Shown here: one piece after another, positions 1 through 7,318 of the stretch | How positions within the stretch are numbered: position 1 is the stretch's first letter | Layout: every line of letters starts with the position of its first letter | Source: an uncultured Christensenellaceae bacterium | GTDB lineage: Bacteria; Bacillota; Clostridia; Christensenellales; Pumilibacteraceae | Length of the DNA: 31,233 nt | Direction of reading: 5' to 3' | Assembly: GCA_910588315.1 (NCBI GenBank) | Contig: CAJUQF010000004.1 | Span: 19,993 to 51,225 of the forward strand | Translations under genes and position numbers: made by a program | The notes under the pieces: generated by a model | What the model was told of the DNA's origin: nothing | The model's database searches: none | What the model saw: the letters and a program-made list of their open reading frames with translations, nothing else

Positions 1-1
1 G

Positions 2-496
2 CTTATGACCGCGATTAAGGGTTTGCCGCTGTCGCCGCTTGCCGAAACGTTGTTCGTACTGCTACTGTTCGAGATAATACGCGAGGCGAGCGTGCGTATG
101 CCGCGTGCCGTCGGTATGGCGATGAGTATAGTCGGCGCTCTTGTATTGGGTGAAACGGCGGTGAATGCCGGTATAATAAGCTCGCCTGCGGTCATGATAA
201 CCGCGCTCAGCTCGATCGCACTGTTTACGGTACCCGGACTTATAGGACCTATGAGTATTCTGCGGCTCGGGTATACGCTTATAGGCGGACTGTGCGGTTT
301 GTTCGGACTGATCCTCGCCGTACTGTTTACGCTGCATTATATTTGTTCGCTAAACGCGTACGACGCACCGTATCTTGCGCCGGTCACGCCGCTCGTATAT
401 ATCGATCTCAAAGACGCCATAGAACGCGGACCGTTCCCGTCGATGAAAAAACGCCCGAAAAGCATACCCAATATAAATCCGACGAGACAAAGCTGA
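2..496 (+). CDS. Spore germination protein, GerA family (5' partial)
   Basis: This is the C-terminal part of a GerA-family subunit of the spore germinant receptor, an inner-membrane complex that senses nutrients in the dormant spore. The reading frame is already open at the window edge, so only about 165 codons are visible. The visible part holds several hydrophobic segments and the family-typical run with FEIIREASVRMP followed by a glycine-rich VGALVLGETAVNAG segment and SPAV. The charged C-terminal tail after the last membrane segment is usual for the family. A GerB-type permease and a GerC-type subunit follow on the same strand, giving the standard A-B-C receptor operon. The internal ATG at 5 is only the first methionine in view, not the real start. 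Family assignment is secure; which receptor (GerA, GerK or other) cannot be told. Confidence 0.9.
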   Translation, partial: LMTAIKGLPLSPLAETLFVLLLFEIIREASVRMPRAVGMAMSIVGALVLGETAVNAGIISSPAVMITALSSIALFTVPGLIGPMSILRLGYTLIGGLCGLFGLILAVLFTLHYICSLNAYDAPYLAPVTPLVYIDLKDAIERGPFPSMKKRPKSIPNINPTRQS

Positions 497-513
497 TCCG
501 CGGCAACACCTAT

Positions 514-553
514 GAAGATTGCTCCGCCCCGCTTGCGCTCAGGTCGAAATGAC
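514..553 (+). repeat. Remnant of dispersed repeat family B inside the ger operon
   Basis: The gap between the gerA-type stop and the gerB-type start contains a stretch matching the right end of the family B element at 21787-21895: a GCTCCGC-CCGCT core followed by GGTCGAAATGAC, against CTCCGCTCCGCT then GGTCGAGATGGC. It ends three bases before the start codon of the gerB-type gene. Similarity was judged by eye; gaps are needed in the middle. Confidence 0.5.
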
Positions 554-555
554 AA

Positions 556-1776
556 ATGCGAGCGCCAAATCGCCGCGATCGCGTCTTACATATGATTAAA
601 CAAGCCGAACAAACGAATATCGCCGCAGAACCCGTCGCTCGATCGGAAAGCATTCAAGACGCCGGTACGACAAATACCGGCGAACAGAAGCAGGCGACAG
701 GCAAACAGCTCGTAGCGATCATATTTATTCTCTCGCTTGCGACAAAGATGTTTTTGCTGCCGATCTTTCTTATACAGTCTACGGGACGGGACGCATACAT
801 CATAGTCTCGGTGTTTTGCGCGTTCGACCTTATAACGCTTGCGATAACGCTCGTTACAATGCGGCTCGCAAACGTCGATTTTTTCGAGTTGATAACAAGT
901 GTGACTGGAAAGGTCGGGGCGAAGATAATCGTGTCGGTGATCGGCATATTTTTGTTTTTCAAACTGAATATCTCGGTCGCCGAAATTCTCGCATTTTACG
1001 GAACGAACGTGTTTACCGATTTCGACACGTCGCTCATGGTAATAGTGCTGTTGGTGTTTTTGGCGGCGGCGGGTACACATACTCTGCGTGCGTTATGCAG
1101 ACTGAACGAGCTGTTGGTGCCGCTCATAGTGCTATGTCTGTTTATTCTCGTATCGATAGTCGTCATGACCGGATTCGATCTTGCAAACATTTTTCCCGCA
1201 GTGCGAGATCCTGGAGATTTTTCCGACGGATTGGTGCATTACGGATCGTGGATAGGAGATTTTACGCCGCTGGTACTTTTTATCGGCAGAACCAAGACGA
1301 AAAAGCGTACAGGCATTTTTGCCGTTGCGTCTGGCACGATCGGGTCTGCCGTCGCCGTATTTTTCGCATTGGTATTGTCCGCGGCGTTCGGAAACGTTCC
1401 GTCGCTTGTGGACAGTACCACGAATCTTTCAAACATATTGCAATTCACCGTAGGTAATATGTACGGCAGACTCGACATGTTTTCGTCGATACTATGGAGC
1501 GTTTCCGTATTTATAGAAGCGGCGCTGTTCTTTTATTCGACTTGCCGGTGCATATCGTTTGTTATAGGCAAAAACACGCATGTGATAATTTCGTTATGCA
1601 CGAGCGTCGCCGTATATGCCGTACAGGTGTTTGCGCTCATCGATCCTACTATATTTTCGACGGTCGTCACGTCGCTCGCATGCTCTGTTACGGTTCCGAT
1701 AATAACGCTGGCGATACCCGTGCTTGCGCTTATATGCGCGCTTATTTCAAGAAAAAGGCAGAGACTTTTAAAATGA
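556..1776 (+). CDS. Spore germination permease, GerB family (GerAB/endospore APC type)
   Basis: This 406-residue protein is the GerB-type integral membrane subunit of the spore germinant receptor, related to amino acid permeases and thought to bind the germinant. About 40 polar residues are followed by roughly ten hydrophobic segments, starting with a QLVAIIFILSLATKMFL-type first helix typical of the family. An in-frame stop at 550-552 makes 556 the most upstream ATG; a second ATG at 592 (MIKQAEQ) is the alternative. Neither has a good ribosome binding site, and a repeat remnant sits just upstream, so the start is uncertain. The stop overlaps the next start (ATGA at 1773-1776), indicating translational coupling with the gerC-type gene. 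The family is clear from length, topology and operon position. Confidence 0.88.
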   Translation: MRAPNRRDRVLHMIKQAEQTNIAAEPVARSESIQDAGTTNTGEQKQATGKQLVAIIFILSLATKMFLLPIFLIQSTGRDAYIIVSVFCAFDLITLAITLVTMRLANVDFFELITSVTGKVGAKIIVSVIGIFLFFKLNISVAEILAFYGTNVFTDFDTSLMVIVLLVFLAAAGTHTLRALCRLNELLVPLIVLCLFILVSIVVMTGFDLANIFPAVRDPGDFSDGLVHYGSWIGDFTPLVLFIGRTKTKKRTGIFAVASGTIGSAVAVFFALVLSAAFGNVPSLVDSTTNLSNILQFTVGNMYGRLDMFSSILWSVSVFIEAALFFYSTCRCISFVIGKNTHVIISLCTSVAVYAVQVFALIDPTIFSTVVTSLACSVTVPIITLAIPVLALICALISRKRQRLLK

Positions 1777-2966
1777 AACTTAAACTGACCGTAGAAAAAA
1801 AACTGTTGATATATAAAATACTGTTGTTTATTTTTGCGTTCTTCATAGCGTTTATGCCTACGACTGCCATGCGGAGCAAGGAAGTGAACAGCAGGGTCAT
1901 AGTGGAAATACTCGGTATAGACTGCGGCGAAAAAGTATCGCTGACCGCGCAGTACGTTATGCCTACGGAGTCTCAGGGAACGACTTCCAAAGATACTGTG
2001 ACGGTAGAGAGCGGGAGCTTGACGGAAGCGGTGGAAATGCTTAACACCGCGCTCGGTCGTCGCGCGGAACTCGGTCACTGCTCGATGGTTGTGATCGGCA
2101 GCGACGTCAAACCGGAAATACTCGGATCGTTGATGACGGTGACGGACGTTACCGCAGACGTGTATGTGTCGGCGGCGAAAGACAAAGCCGAGGATTTCGT
2201 TTCGGATATAACGGAGTTCATGAAGAAAACGGGCGCGACCGACGCCGATTTCATAGCGTACGGCGCAAAACGCGCGCACGTTGCGACCAACACTCTGCTC
2301 GGATTTTTGTCCGATCTCGGCAGCGCGTCCGAAAGTACGTTTATCCCCGTTGTGGAAATGATAGAAGAACAGCCCGACGGCGGTTCCGGCGGAGATTCCG
2401 ACGGCAGTAGCGGTGAAGAAAGCGGGGGCGGCAAAAGCGGCGAGTCGGGTTCCGGCGGAGATAGCAAGCAGATCGGTATGAAAGTCGAACGGCTTGCGCT
2501 TTACGGTAAAGACGGCAGACGTGGTATATTGGAACGCGATTCGGCACGCGGCGTCGCATGGGTCAGCTCGCCGATAGAAAAGGGCACGATAACCGCCGAT
2601 ATAGAGTTTAACGGCAAGACGATCGAAGGACTGTCGGGCAGATTGATAAAAAAGCATTCTTCCGTAAAGACGTCCGGACGCGGCAAGGCGACGGTAAAAG
2701 TCAAGGCGTATATAGAACCGACCGGCGATAAGTTCAACGAAATCGGCGCGGCAAACAGTTTAAAGGCTACGGCGGCATTGAAAAACGGATTCGCCGAAAA
2801 AATAGAATCGGAAATCGACAGAGCGTTTTTCGACGCGCTGTCGCTCGGCTGCGATCCGTTGTTTATAGGCAGGCAGTTCTATCGCTACGACCCCGATTAT
2901 TTCGAAAGCACGTTCGATTTGAATAATGTTTCGGTGAATTACGATATAGAGATCGTCATCAAATAA
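1773..2966 (+). CDS. Spore germination protein, GerC family (Ger(x)C), without lipobox
   Basis: This 397-residue protein is the GerC-type subunit of the germinant receptor. The start at 1773 overlaps the upstream stop (ATGA) and has an AAGGCAGAG ribosome binding site; the longer open frame from 1494 lies inside the gerB-type gene and is not coding. The N-terminus is KLTVEKK followed by a single hydrophobic segment (about residues 9-30), then a mature part starting SKEVNSRVIVEILGID, and a C-terminal half with the usual Ger(x)C alternation ending in a VNYDIEIVIK strand. GerC proteins are normally lipoproteins with a Cys at the end of the signal; here no Cys follows the hydrophobic stretch, so a membrane-anchored or simply secreted form is expected. 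Residues about 195-235 form a very Gly/Ser/Asp/Glu-rich low-complexity linker. Family call is firm from operon context and C-terminal pattern. Confidence 0.85.
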   Translation: MKLKLTVEKKLLIYKILLFIFAFFIAFMPTTAMRSKEVNSRVIVEILGIDCGEKVSLTAQYVMPTESQGTTSKDTVTVESGSLTEAVEMLNTALGRRAELGHCSMVVIGSDVKPEILGSLMTVTDVTADVYVSAAKDKAEDFVSDITEFMKKTGATDADFIAYGAKRAHVATNTLLGFLSDLGSASESTFIPVVEMIEEQPDGGSGGDSDGSSGEESGGGKSGESGSGGDSKQIGMKVERLALYGKDGRRGILERDSARGVAWVSSPIEKGTITADIEFNGKTIEGLSGRLIKKHSSVKTSGRGKATVKVKAYIEPTGDKFNEIGAANSLKATAALKNGFAEKIESEIDRAFFDALSLGCDPLFIGRQFYRYDPDYFESTFDLNNVSVNYDIEIVIK

Positions 2967-2991
2967 CTGTTTTGATCGGTACAAAACAGTT
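2965..2991. repeat. Perfect 10-bp inverted repeat between gerC-type gene and rpsU
   Basis: AACTGTTTTG (2965-2974) and CAAAACAGTT (2982-2991) are exact reverse complements around a 7-nt spacer. The left arm includes the last two bases of the gerC-type stop codon and the right arm includes the first two bases of the rpsU -35 box. No T-run follows on either strand, so it is a poor intrinsic terminator; it may be an operator or a hairpin at the 3' end of the ger transcript. Confidence 0.6.
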
Positions 2992-3018
2992 GACAGCGAC
3001 GTGAAAATATAATATAAT
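2990..3018 (+). promoter_or_regulatory. rpsU promoter (SigA type)
   Basis: A perfect TTGACA at 2990-2995 and a perfect TATAAT at 3013-3018 are separated by 17 bp. A second overlapping TATAAT lies at 3008-3013. Transcription would start near 3025, about 44 nt before rpsU. Confidence 0.88.
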
Positions 3019-3068
3019 ATTCAAGCTTGAAGCAAATCGGAGTTCTCGGAACGAAGGAGGTGTGAATA

Positions 3069-3242
3069 ATGGCAGTTATCCGTGTCGGTGAAAACGAATC
3101 TCTCGACAGCGCGCTCAAACGTTTTAAACGCAAGTGCCAAAAGGACAATATTTTGGGCGATATGCGCAAAAAGGAATACTACGAAAAGCCCTCCGTCAAG
3201 AGGAAAAAGAAGAAGGAAGCCGCTCGCAAGCGTTTTCGTTAA
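3069..3242 (+). CDS. rpsU: 30S ribosomal protein S21
   Basis: This 57-residue protein is small-subunit ribosomal protein S21. It begins MAVIRVGENESLDSALKRFK, continues with the conserved CQKDNILGDMRKKEYYEKPS segment, and ends with a very basic KRKKKKEAARKRFR tail; length and sequence match the bacterial family. A textbook AAGGAGG ribosome binding site lies at 3054-3060. The gene is single, with its own consensus promoter upstream and an intrinsic terminator downstream. In many Firmicutes rpsU is followed by yqeY; that neighbour is absent here. Confidence 0.97.
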   Translation: MAVIRVGENESLDSALKRFKRKCQKDNILGDMRKKEYYEKPSVKRKKKKEAARKRFR

Positions 3243-3329
3243 GATGAGCCGTTTCGTTCCCTTATCCGTGCTACAACGATTTAAATAAGGAATTATTCCG
3301 CATTGAGTTGCGGACATAACTTTATTATC

Positions 3330-3362
3330 GCGGTGTCGACAATCGGCGCCGCTTTTCTTTTG
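3330..3362 (+). terminator. Intrinsic terminator after rpsU
   Basis: A 10-bp stem (3330-3339 with 3343-3352, two G-U pairs) with a 3-nt loop is followed by TTTTCTTTTG. It lies about 90 nt after the rpsU stop. Confidence 0.85.
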
Positions 3363-3598
3363 TATACAACATATTAGGGTATTGCGGCAGTCTCCGCAAC
3401 AGTATATTGCGGTGTATAAAAATACACAACAATCCACAAATTTTCTACAAGAAAAGGTGTTGACATTTGCCGAAAAATGCGTTTTAATACCATTACTCTC
3501 TTTTTTGAGCGGGTAGACTTCTATCGTTTAAAATAGTTTTACGTAAAGTTTCCCGATCGCAAGACCATAAACGCCGAGAAAGATAAAAGGAGACATGT
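3363..3598. other. Intergenic region with promoter and leader, no gene
   Basis: No coding sequence is seen between the rpsU terminator and the Spo0A-like gene. The region is AT-rich, holds a small hairpin at about 3380-3400 (TGCGG/CCGCA arms), the promoter at 3460-3488, and an approximately 105-nt untranslated leader. Confidence 0.6.
3460..3488 (+). promoter_or_regulatory. Promoter of the Spo0A-C-like gene
   Basis: TTGACA at 3460-3465 and TTTAAT at 3483-3488 are separated by 17 bp; five of six -10 bases match consensus. The predicted start lies near 3495, giving a leader of about 105 nt. Confidence 0.75.
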
Positions 3599-3931
3599 AT
3601 GAAAAGACGCGATTTTATTATAGTCACCATGGTGCGGAACGGATTTCGTACTTCGCTTAAAGGTTTCGATCAGTTTTGTTTGTGTGTCGAATATTATACC
3701 GACGATCCGACGGCAACCATCGCAAGTATATACAAGCGCGTCGCCGATGAATGTAAGTGTACGGAAAGTTCGGTCGAGAAGAATTTACGCAGGCTTTTCG
3801 AAAGTTCCGATGCGACTTCGGCGATAAGCAAGCTGTTCGGCATGAACTTTTGCGATACCGGTAACAAGGAAATCGTTTCGCTGTTTTCCAACTATGTATC
3901 GCTCCAGCGCGAATATTATGATTGCGCGTAA
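3599..3931 (+). CDS. Stand-alone Spo0A C-terminal-like DNA-binding protein
   Basis: This 110-residue protein looks like the DNA-binding domain of the sporulation master regulator Spo0A without the receiver domain. Matching features are a LKGFDQF segment (Spo0A has an HIKGYQYL-type segment), a helix with IASIYKRVADECKCTESSVEK corresponding to the YPEIAKKYNTTASRVER region, a basic recognition-type helix NLRRLFES, and the near-diagnostic AISKLFG. The whole protein is one such domain, with about 12 residues before it and no phospho-acceptor region. It has its own promoter and an AAAGGAGA ribosome binding site seven bases before the ATG. It could compete for or modulate 0A-box sites, or be an unrelated regulator with the same fold; that role is inference. 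It is transcribed alone, between rpsU and the convergent argH. Confidence 0.75.
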   Translation: MKRRDFIIVTMVRNGFRTSLKGFDQFCLCVEYYTDDPTATIASIYKRVADECKCTESSVEKNLRRLFESSDATSAISKLFGMNFCDTGNKEIVSLFSNYVSLQREYYDCA

Positions 3932-3990
3932 AAAAACTCTGCTGCCGTACTTTGCGGGTTTTAAAGTGCGGATAAAAAATCATGAAATAT

Positions 3991-4033
3991 AAACACGACG
4001 GAACGTATGCGGTCATTTCGTCGTGTTTTTATT
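3991..4033. terminator. Terminator between convergent Spo0A-C-like gene and argH
   Basis: AAACACGACG (3991-4000) pairs perfectly with CGTCGTGTTT (4019-4028), loop 18 nt, followed on the plus strand by TTATTTG. On the minus strand the same hairpin is followed by an A/T-rich tail, so it may also serve argH. Confidence 0.75.
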
Positions 4034-4066
4034 TGTATGTCGATCGTGATCGTCGGACCTATGCGC

Positions 4067-5440
4067 TTAAAGTTTTTTTACGGCTTGTCGCAGTTCTTTT
4101 ATCTGACGCAACAGTTCGGTTTCGGCGCAACCGCCTTTTACGCTGCGCCGCGCGATGGCGCTTGACGGGAGAACGGCGGTCAGTATGTCTGTATCGAAAA
4201 CGGGTGAGAAAGATCTGAATTCTTCCAACGACAGTTGTTGCAATGTTTTATTATTGTTTACGCAATACAATACGATCTTGCCCGTGATCTCGTGCGCCGT
4301 GCGGAACGGTATGCCGTGTGCGGCGAGATAATCCGCGCACTCCGTGGCGCATGAGTGCCCGCCTGCCGCCGCGCGTTCCAACTTCGCCCGATCGAAAGAG
4401 ACCTTTTCGAGAAACGCCGAGAAAACGCGCAACGACAGTTCGAGTGTTTTATCCGCATCGAATATCGGTTCTTTGTCCTCTTGCATGTCTTTGTTGTAGG
4501 CGAGCGGAAGTCCTTTCATGACGGTTATCATACCGGTGAGATCGCCGACGACCCTGCCGCACTTGCCGCGCAAAAGCTCGTTGACGTCGGGATTTTTCTT
4601 TTGCGGCATGATAGACGAACCCGTACTGTACTCATCGGGCAATATCAAAAAACCGAATTCTTCGCCAGACCAATAAACGAATTCTTCGTTTATGCGCGAC
4701 AAATGCAGCATGATCTGCGTCGCGCACGACAGATATTCGATGGCGAAATCACGATCGCTCACACCGTCGAGAGAGTTTTGCGTAACGCCGTCGAATCCCA
4801 AGAGTTTTGCCGTGTAGTCTCTGTCGATGGGGAAGGTCGTCGACGCGCAAGCTCCGCTGCCGAGCGGCAGAACGTTTACGCGCTTGCGGCAGTCTTTGAG
4901 CCTTTCGCCGTCGCGCAAAAACATGTTTGCGTATGCGGCGAAATAATGTCCGAGAGTCGTGGGCTGCGCTTTCTGCATGTGCGTATATGCCGGCATTGCC
5001 GTCGATTTTTCACGTTCGGCAATATCTGCGAGAGTACTTACAAGCGCGCGCAAAAGCATTACCGTCTTGTCGATACAGTCGCGAACGTACAGCCGCGTAT
5101 CTGTTGCGACCTGATCGTTGCGACTGCGTGCGGTGTGTAATTTTCTGCCAGGATCACCGATGCGTTTTACCAATTCGTTCTCGACAAACGAATGAATGTC
5201 TTCCGCGTTTTCTATCTCGAGCGCGCCGCTTTCGATGTCCTCGAGTATTTTTTCGAGTGCGCCGACTATGTTTTGCGCGTCGGCGTCCGGTATTATACAG
5301 CAATGCGCGAGCATCTTGCAGTGCGCGATCGAGCCGGTGATGTCCTGACGGTACATCTCGCGATCGAACGGCAACGAATCGTTGAACTGTTCGGCTATTT
5401 TATCGAGTTCTGCTGTAAATCGACCTGACCAAAGTTTCAT
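4067..5440 (-). CDS. argH: Argininosuccinate lyase
   Basis: This 457-residue enzyme splits argininosuccinate into arginine and fumarate, the last step of arginine synthesis. It starts MKLWSGRF, has the TARSRNDQVATD motif near residue 105, the catalytic-loop signature GSSIMPQKKNPD near residue 275, and the usual length of the fumarase/aspartase-superfamily lyase. The start is supported by GGAGTGA just upstream. It lies 144 bp downstream of argG on the same strand, so the two form an arginine synthesis unit, with a hairpin in the gap that could lower read-through. I see no convincing separate promoter. Confidence 0.97.
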   Translation of the reverse strand: MKLWSGRFTAELDKIAEQFNDSLPFDREMYRQDITGSIAHCKMLAHCCIIPDADAQNIVGALEKILEDIESGALEIENAEDIHSFVENELVKRIGDPGRKLHTARSRNDQVATDTRLYVRDCIDKTVMLLRALVSTLADIAEREKSTAMPAYTHMQKAQPTTLGHYFAAYANMFLRDGERLKDCRKRVNVLPLGSGACASTTFPIDRDYTAKLLGFDGVTQNSLDGVSDRDFAIEYLSCATQIMLHLSRINEEFVYWSGEEFGFLILPDEYSTGSSIMPQKKNPDVNELLRGKCGRVVGDLTGMITVMKGLPLAYNKDMQEDKEPIFDADKTLELSLRVFSAFLEKVSFDRAKLERAAAGGHSCATECADYLAAHGIPFRTAHEITGKIVLYCVNNNKTLQQLSLEEFRSFSPVFDTDILTAVLPSSAIARRSVKGGCAETELLRQIKELRQAVKKL

Positions 5441-5519
5441 GTCTCACTCCTGTATTACACCGCTACGGGTTTCGAGATATTTTTTAAGATATGCAGTAGT
5501 GTGTGGGTAGATAGTTAAA

Positions 5520-5543
5520 GCCGCGCTCGTTTTAAAGCGCGGC
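5520..5543 (-). terminator. Hairpin between argG and argH (weak terminator or attenuator)
   Basis: GCCGCGCT (5520-5527) and AGCGCGGC (5536-5543) form a perfect 8-bp stem with an 8-nt loop. Read in the argG direction it is followed by TTTAACT, a short and interrupted T-tract, so termination may be partial. Confidence 0.5.
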
Positions 5544-5584
5544 CTTGTTTTCGGCGGTGAGCCTGCCGCCCGGCGGTTTAAAGA

Positions 5585-6802
5585 TTATTTCTTGCTCTTT
5601 TCGTTTTTCTCGAGCATTTTGGCGCGGACTTTCATGGGTAAGCCGAAAAGATTGATAAATCCCGCGGAATCTTTTTGGTCGTAAACTTCGTCCTCGCCGA
5701 ACGTCGCTATCTCTTCGTCGTAAAGAGAATAGGGCGACGTCATGCCCGCGGGCGTGATCTTGCCTTTGAACAGTTTGACGCGAGTCGTGCCTGTGACAAA
5801 TTCCTGCGTGCTGTCTACGAAAGCGGACAGCGCTTCGCGAAGCGGGGTATACCACTTGCCGTCATAGACAAGCTCCGCGAATTTGAGCGCGATATGCTCC
5901 TTGAAGTGCGCCGTGTCGCGATCGAGCGTTATCTCTTCGAGATTTTTATGCGCGGCGTAAAGGATAGAACCGGCGGGATTTTCGTAAACTCCGCGCGACT
6001 TCATTCCCACAAGGCGGTTTTCCACCATATCGTCGACGCCGACCCCGTGCTTGGCGCCTATTTCGTTGAGCCGTTCTATCAAGGCGACGGGCGCGAGCTT
6101 TTTGCCGTTGACTGCGACGGGTTCGCCTTTGACCCAATCTATGGTAACGTATTCGGGCGTATCCGGCGTGTCTTTAATGGGTTTGCTGATGAGCAACATC
6201 TCGTCTTTGGGTTCGTTCTCCGGATCTTCGAGGTCGCTGCCTTCGTGCGAAAGATGCCAAAGATTTCTATCCATGGAGTAGTTGTGTTTTTTTGTTACGG
6301 GTACGTCAAGCCCGTGCGCTACCGCATAATCGATCTCTTCGTCGCGGGATTTGATATCCCAAATGCGCCAGGGCGCTATGATCTTCATATCGGGTGCGAG
6401 CGCTTTTATAGACAGCTCGAAACGCACTTGATCGTTGCCTTTACCTGTGCAGCCGTGGCATATGGCGTCCGCTTTTTCTTTTTTTGCGATCTCTACGAGA
6501 CGCTTGGCGATGACCGGACGCGCAAACGACGTGCCGAGCAAATATTTGCCTTCGTAGACCGCGCCTGCTTTAAGGGTGGGGAAAATGCAGTCTTTGACAA
6601 ACTCGTCTCGGAGATTTTCTATGTATAACTTTTCCGCGCCGCTCTTTTTGGCTTTTTCGTGTAACGGTTCGAGTTCTTCGCCCTGACCGACGTCGGCGGC
6701 AACGGCGATGACTTCGCAATCGTAATTCTCTTTCAACCACGGTATGATTATCGTCGTATCGAGTCCGCCGGAGTATGCCAAAACAACTTTCATTTTTGCC
6801 AT
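5585..6802 (-). CDS. argG: Argininosuccinate synthase
   Basis: This 405-residue enzyme joins citrulline and aspartate with ATP to make argininosuccinate. The N-terminal ATP pyrophosphatase loop SGGLDT is at residues 11-16, and the downstream sequence includes the family segments GCTGKGNDQVRFE and RNLWHLSHEGSDLEDP. The start at 6802 (MAKMKVVLAYSGG) is chosen because AAGGAG lies nine bases upstream and a good promoter lies 43 bp upstream; the same frame stays open for 113 more codons to 7141, but that stretch runs through the promoter and shows no synthase homology. argH follows. A weak ARG-box-like sequence (TGTATAATATTTCC) overlaps the -10 box on the minus strand, so ArgR control is possible but not shown. 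Confidence 0.97.
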   Translation of the reverse strand: MAKMKVVLAYSGGLDTTIIIPWLKENYDCEVIAVAADVGQGEELEPLHEKAKKSGAEKLYIENLRDEFVKDCIFPTLKAGAVYEGKYLLGTSFARPVIAKRLVEIAKKEKADAICHGCTGKGNDQVRFELSIKALAPDMKIIAPWRIWDIKSRDEEIDYAVAHGLDVPVTKKHNYSMDRNLWHLSHEGSDLEDPENEPKDEMLLISKPIKDTPDTPEYVTIDWVKGEPVAVNGKKLAPVALIERLNEIGAKHGVGVDDMVENRLVGMKSRGVYENPAGSILYAAHKNLEEITLDRDTAHFKEHIALKFAELVYDGKWYTPLREALSAFVDSTQEFVTGTTRVKLFKGKITPAGMTSPYSLYDEEIATFGEDEVYDQKDSAGFINLFGLPMKVRAKMLEKNEKSKK

Positions 6803-6844
6803 GAGTTTATTCTCCTTCATACGTAAAATATATTTTATGGAAAT

Positions 6845-6873
6845 ATTATACACCAACGGTATGCAAAAGGCAA
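6845..6873 (-). promoter_or_regulatory. argG promoter
   Basis: On the minus strand TTGCCT (6868-6873) and a perfect TATAAT (6845-6850) are 17 bp apart. The predicted start is near 6838, giving a short leader with the AAGGAG site at 6812-6817. Confidence 0.8.
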
Positions 6874-6874
6874 T

Positions 6875-7179
6875 TATTTTGCAGCCGTTCACGCGCCGCA
6901 AAGGCGTTATTCGAGGAGTATTTTTGCCCGCTTGTACAATCACAGATTGGATTGTTTTTGCTCGATATTCTATCGAAGGGAGAAAAGCAAGCAAAGCTTC
7001 ACGCAGCATTTGGCTGCTGACGCCAAATTCGGTGTGTTCCGCCTTATGGTGCGGAACTTGTGCGCGAAGCGTGCGGGCCCGGAGCTTGCTCCGTGGTATA
7101 ATACCTAATTTATTTAAAATAATGCGTCCTTTCGGATGCAATGTAGAGGATTACGGACTCGAAATGCCCGTAAATATAC
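6875..7179. other. Non-coding, hairpin-rich region upstream of argG
   Basis: No gene is supported here. The part at about 6985-7105 is G+C-rich and packed with short inverted repeats: GCAGCATTTGGCTGC, GTTCCGC with GCGGAAC around 8 nt, CGGAGCTTGCTCCG, and GGTATAATACC. The minus strand is open in the argG frame through this stretch. The density of small palindromes suggests a dispersed repeat element, but no second copy is in the window. No T-box signature was seen. Confidence 0.4.
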
Positions 7180-7209
7180 TTGACAAGTTCCATTATATAA
7201 TGTTAAAAT
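7180..7209 (+). promoter_or_regulatory. Likely promoter of the first giant lipoprotein gene
   Basis: TTGACA at 7180-7185 is followed after 18 bp by TAAAAT at 7204-7209. A perfect TATAAT at 7196-7201 is only 10 bp from the TTGACA and cannot pair with it. The leader would be about 105 nt. Confidence 0.5.
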
Positions 7210-7318
7210 AAACCAATTACTTTGTTGAATCGGCAACGGCGCCGCGGTAAGCGCTTTGTCGTTCGACAATTTTTTAGTTTGCGGGCATTTAATTGTGCGT
7301 TGCAAGGCAGGTGACAGT

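Noticed and set aside
1494..1772. Longer gerC-type frame starting at 1494
   Set aside because: It lies inside the gerB-type gene; the ATGA overlap and ribosome binding site at 1773 give the natural start.
6803..7141. 113-codon N-terminal extension of argG
   Set aside because: It runs through the argG promoter and a palindrome cluster; synthase homology and AAGGAG point to 6802.
6803..7141. T-box or arginine riboswitch before argG
   Set aside because: No T-box antiterminator signature and no terminator between promoter and argG; the leader is only about 36 nt.
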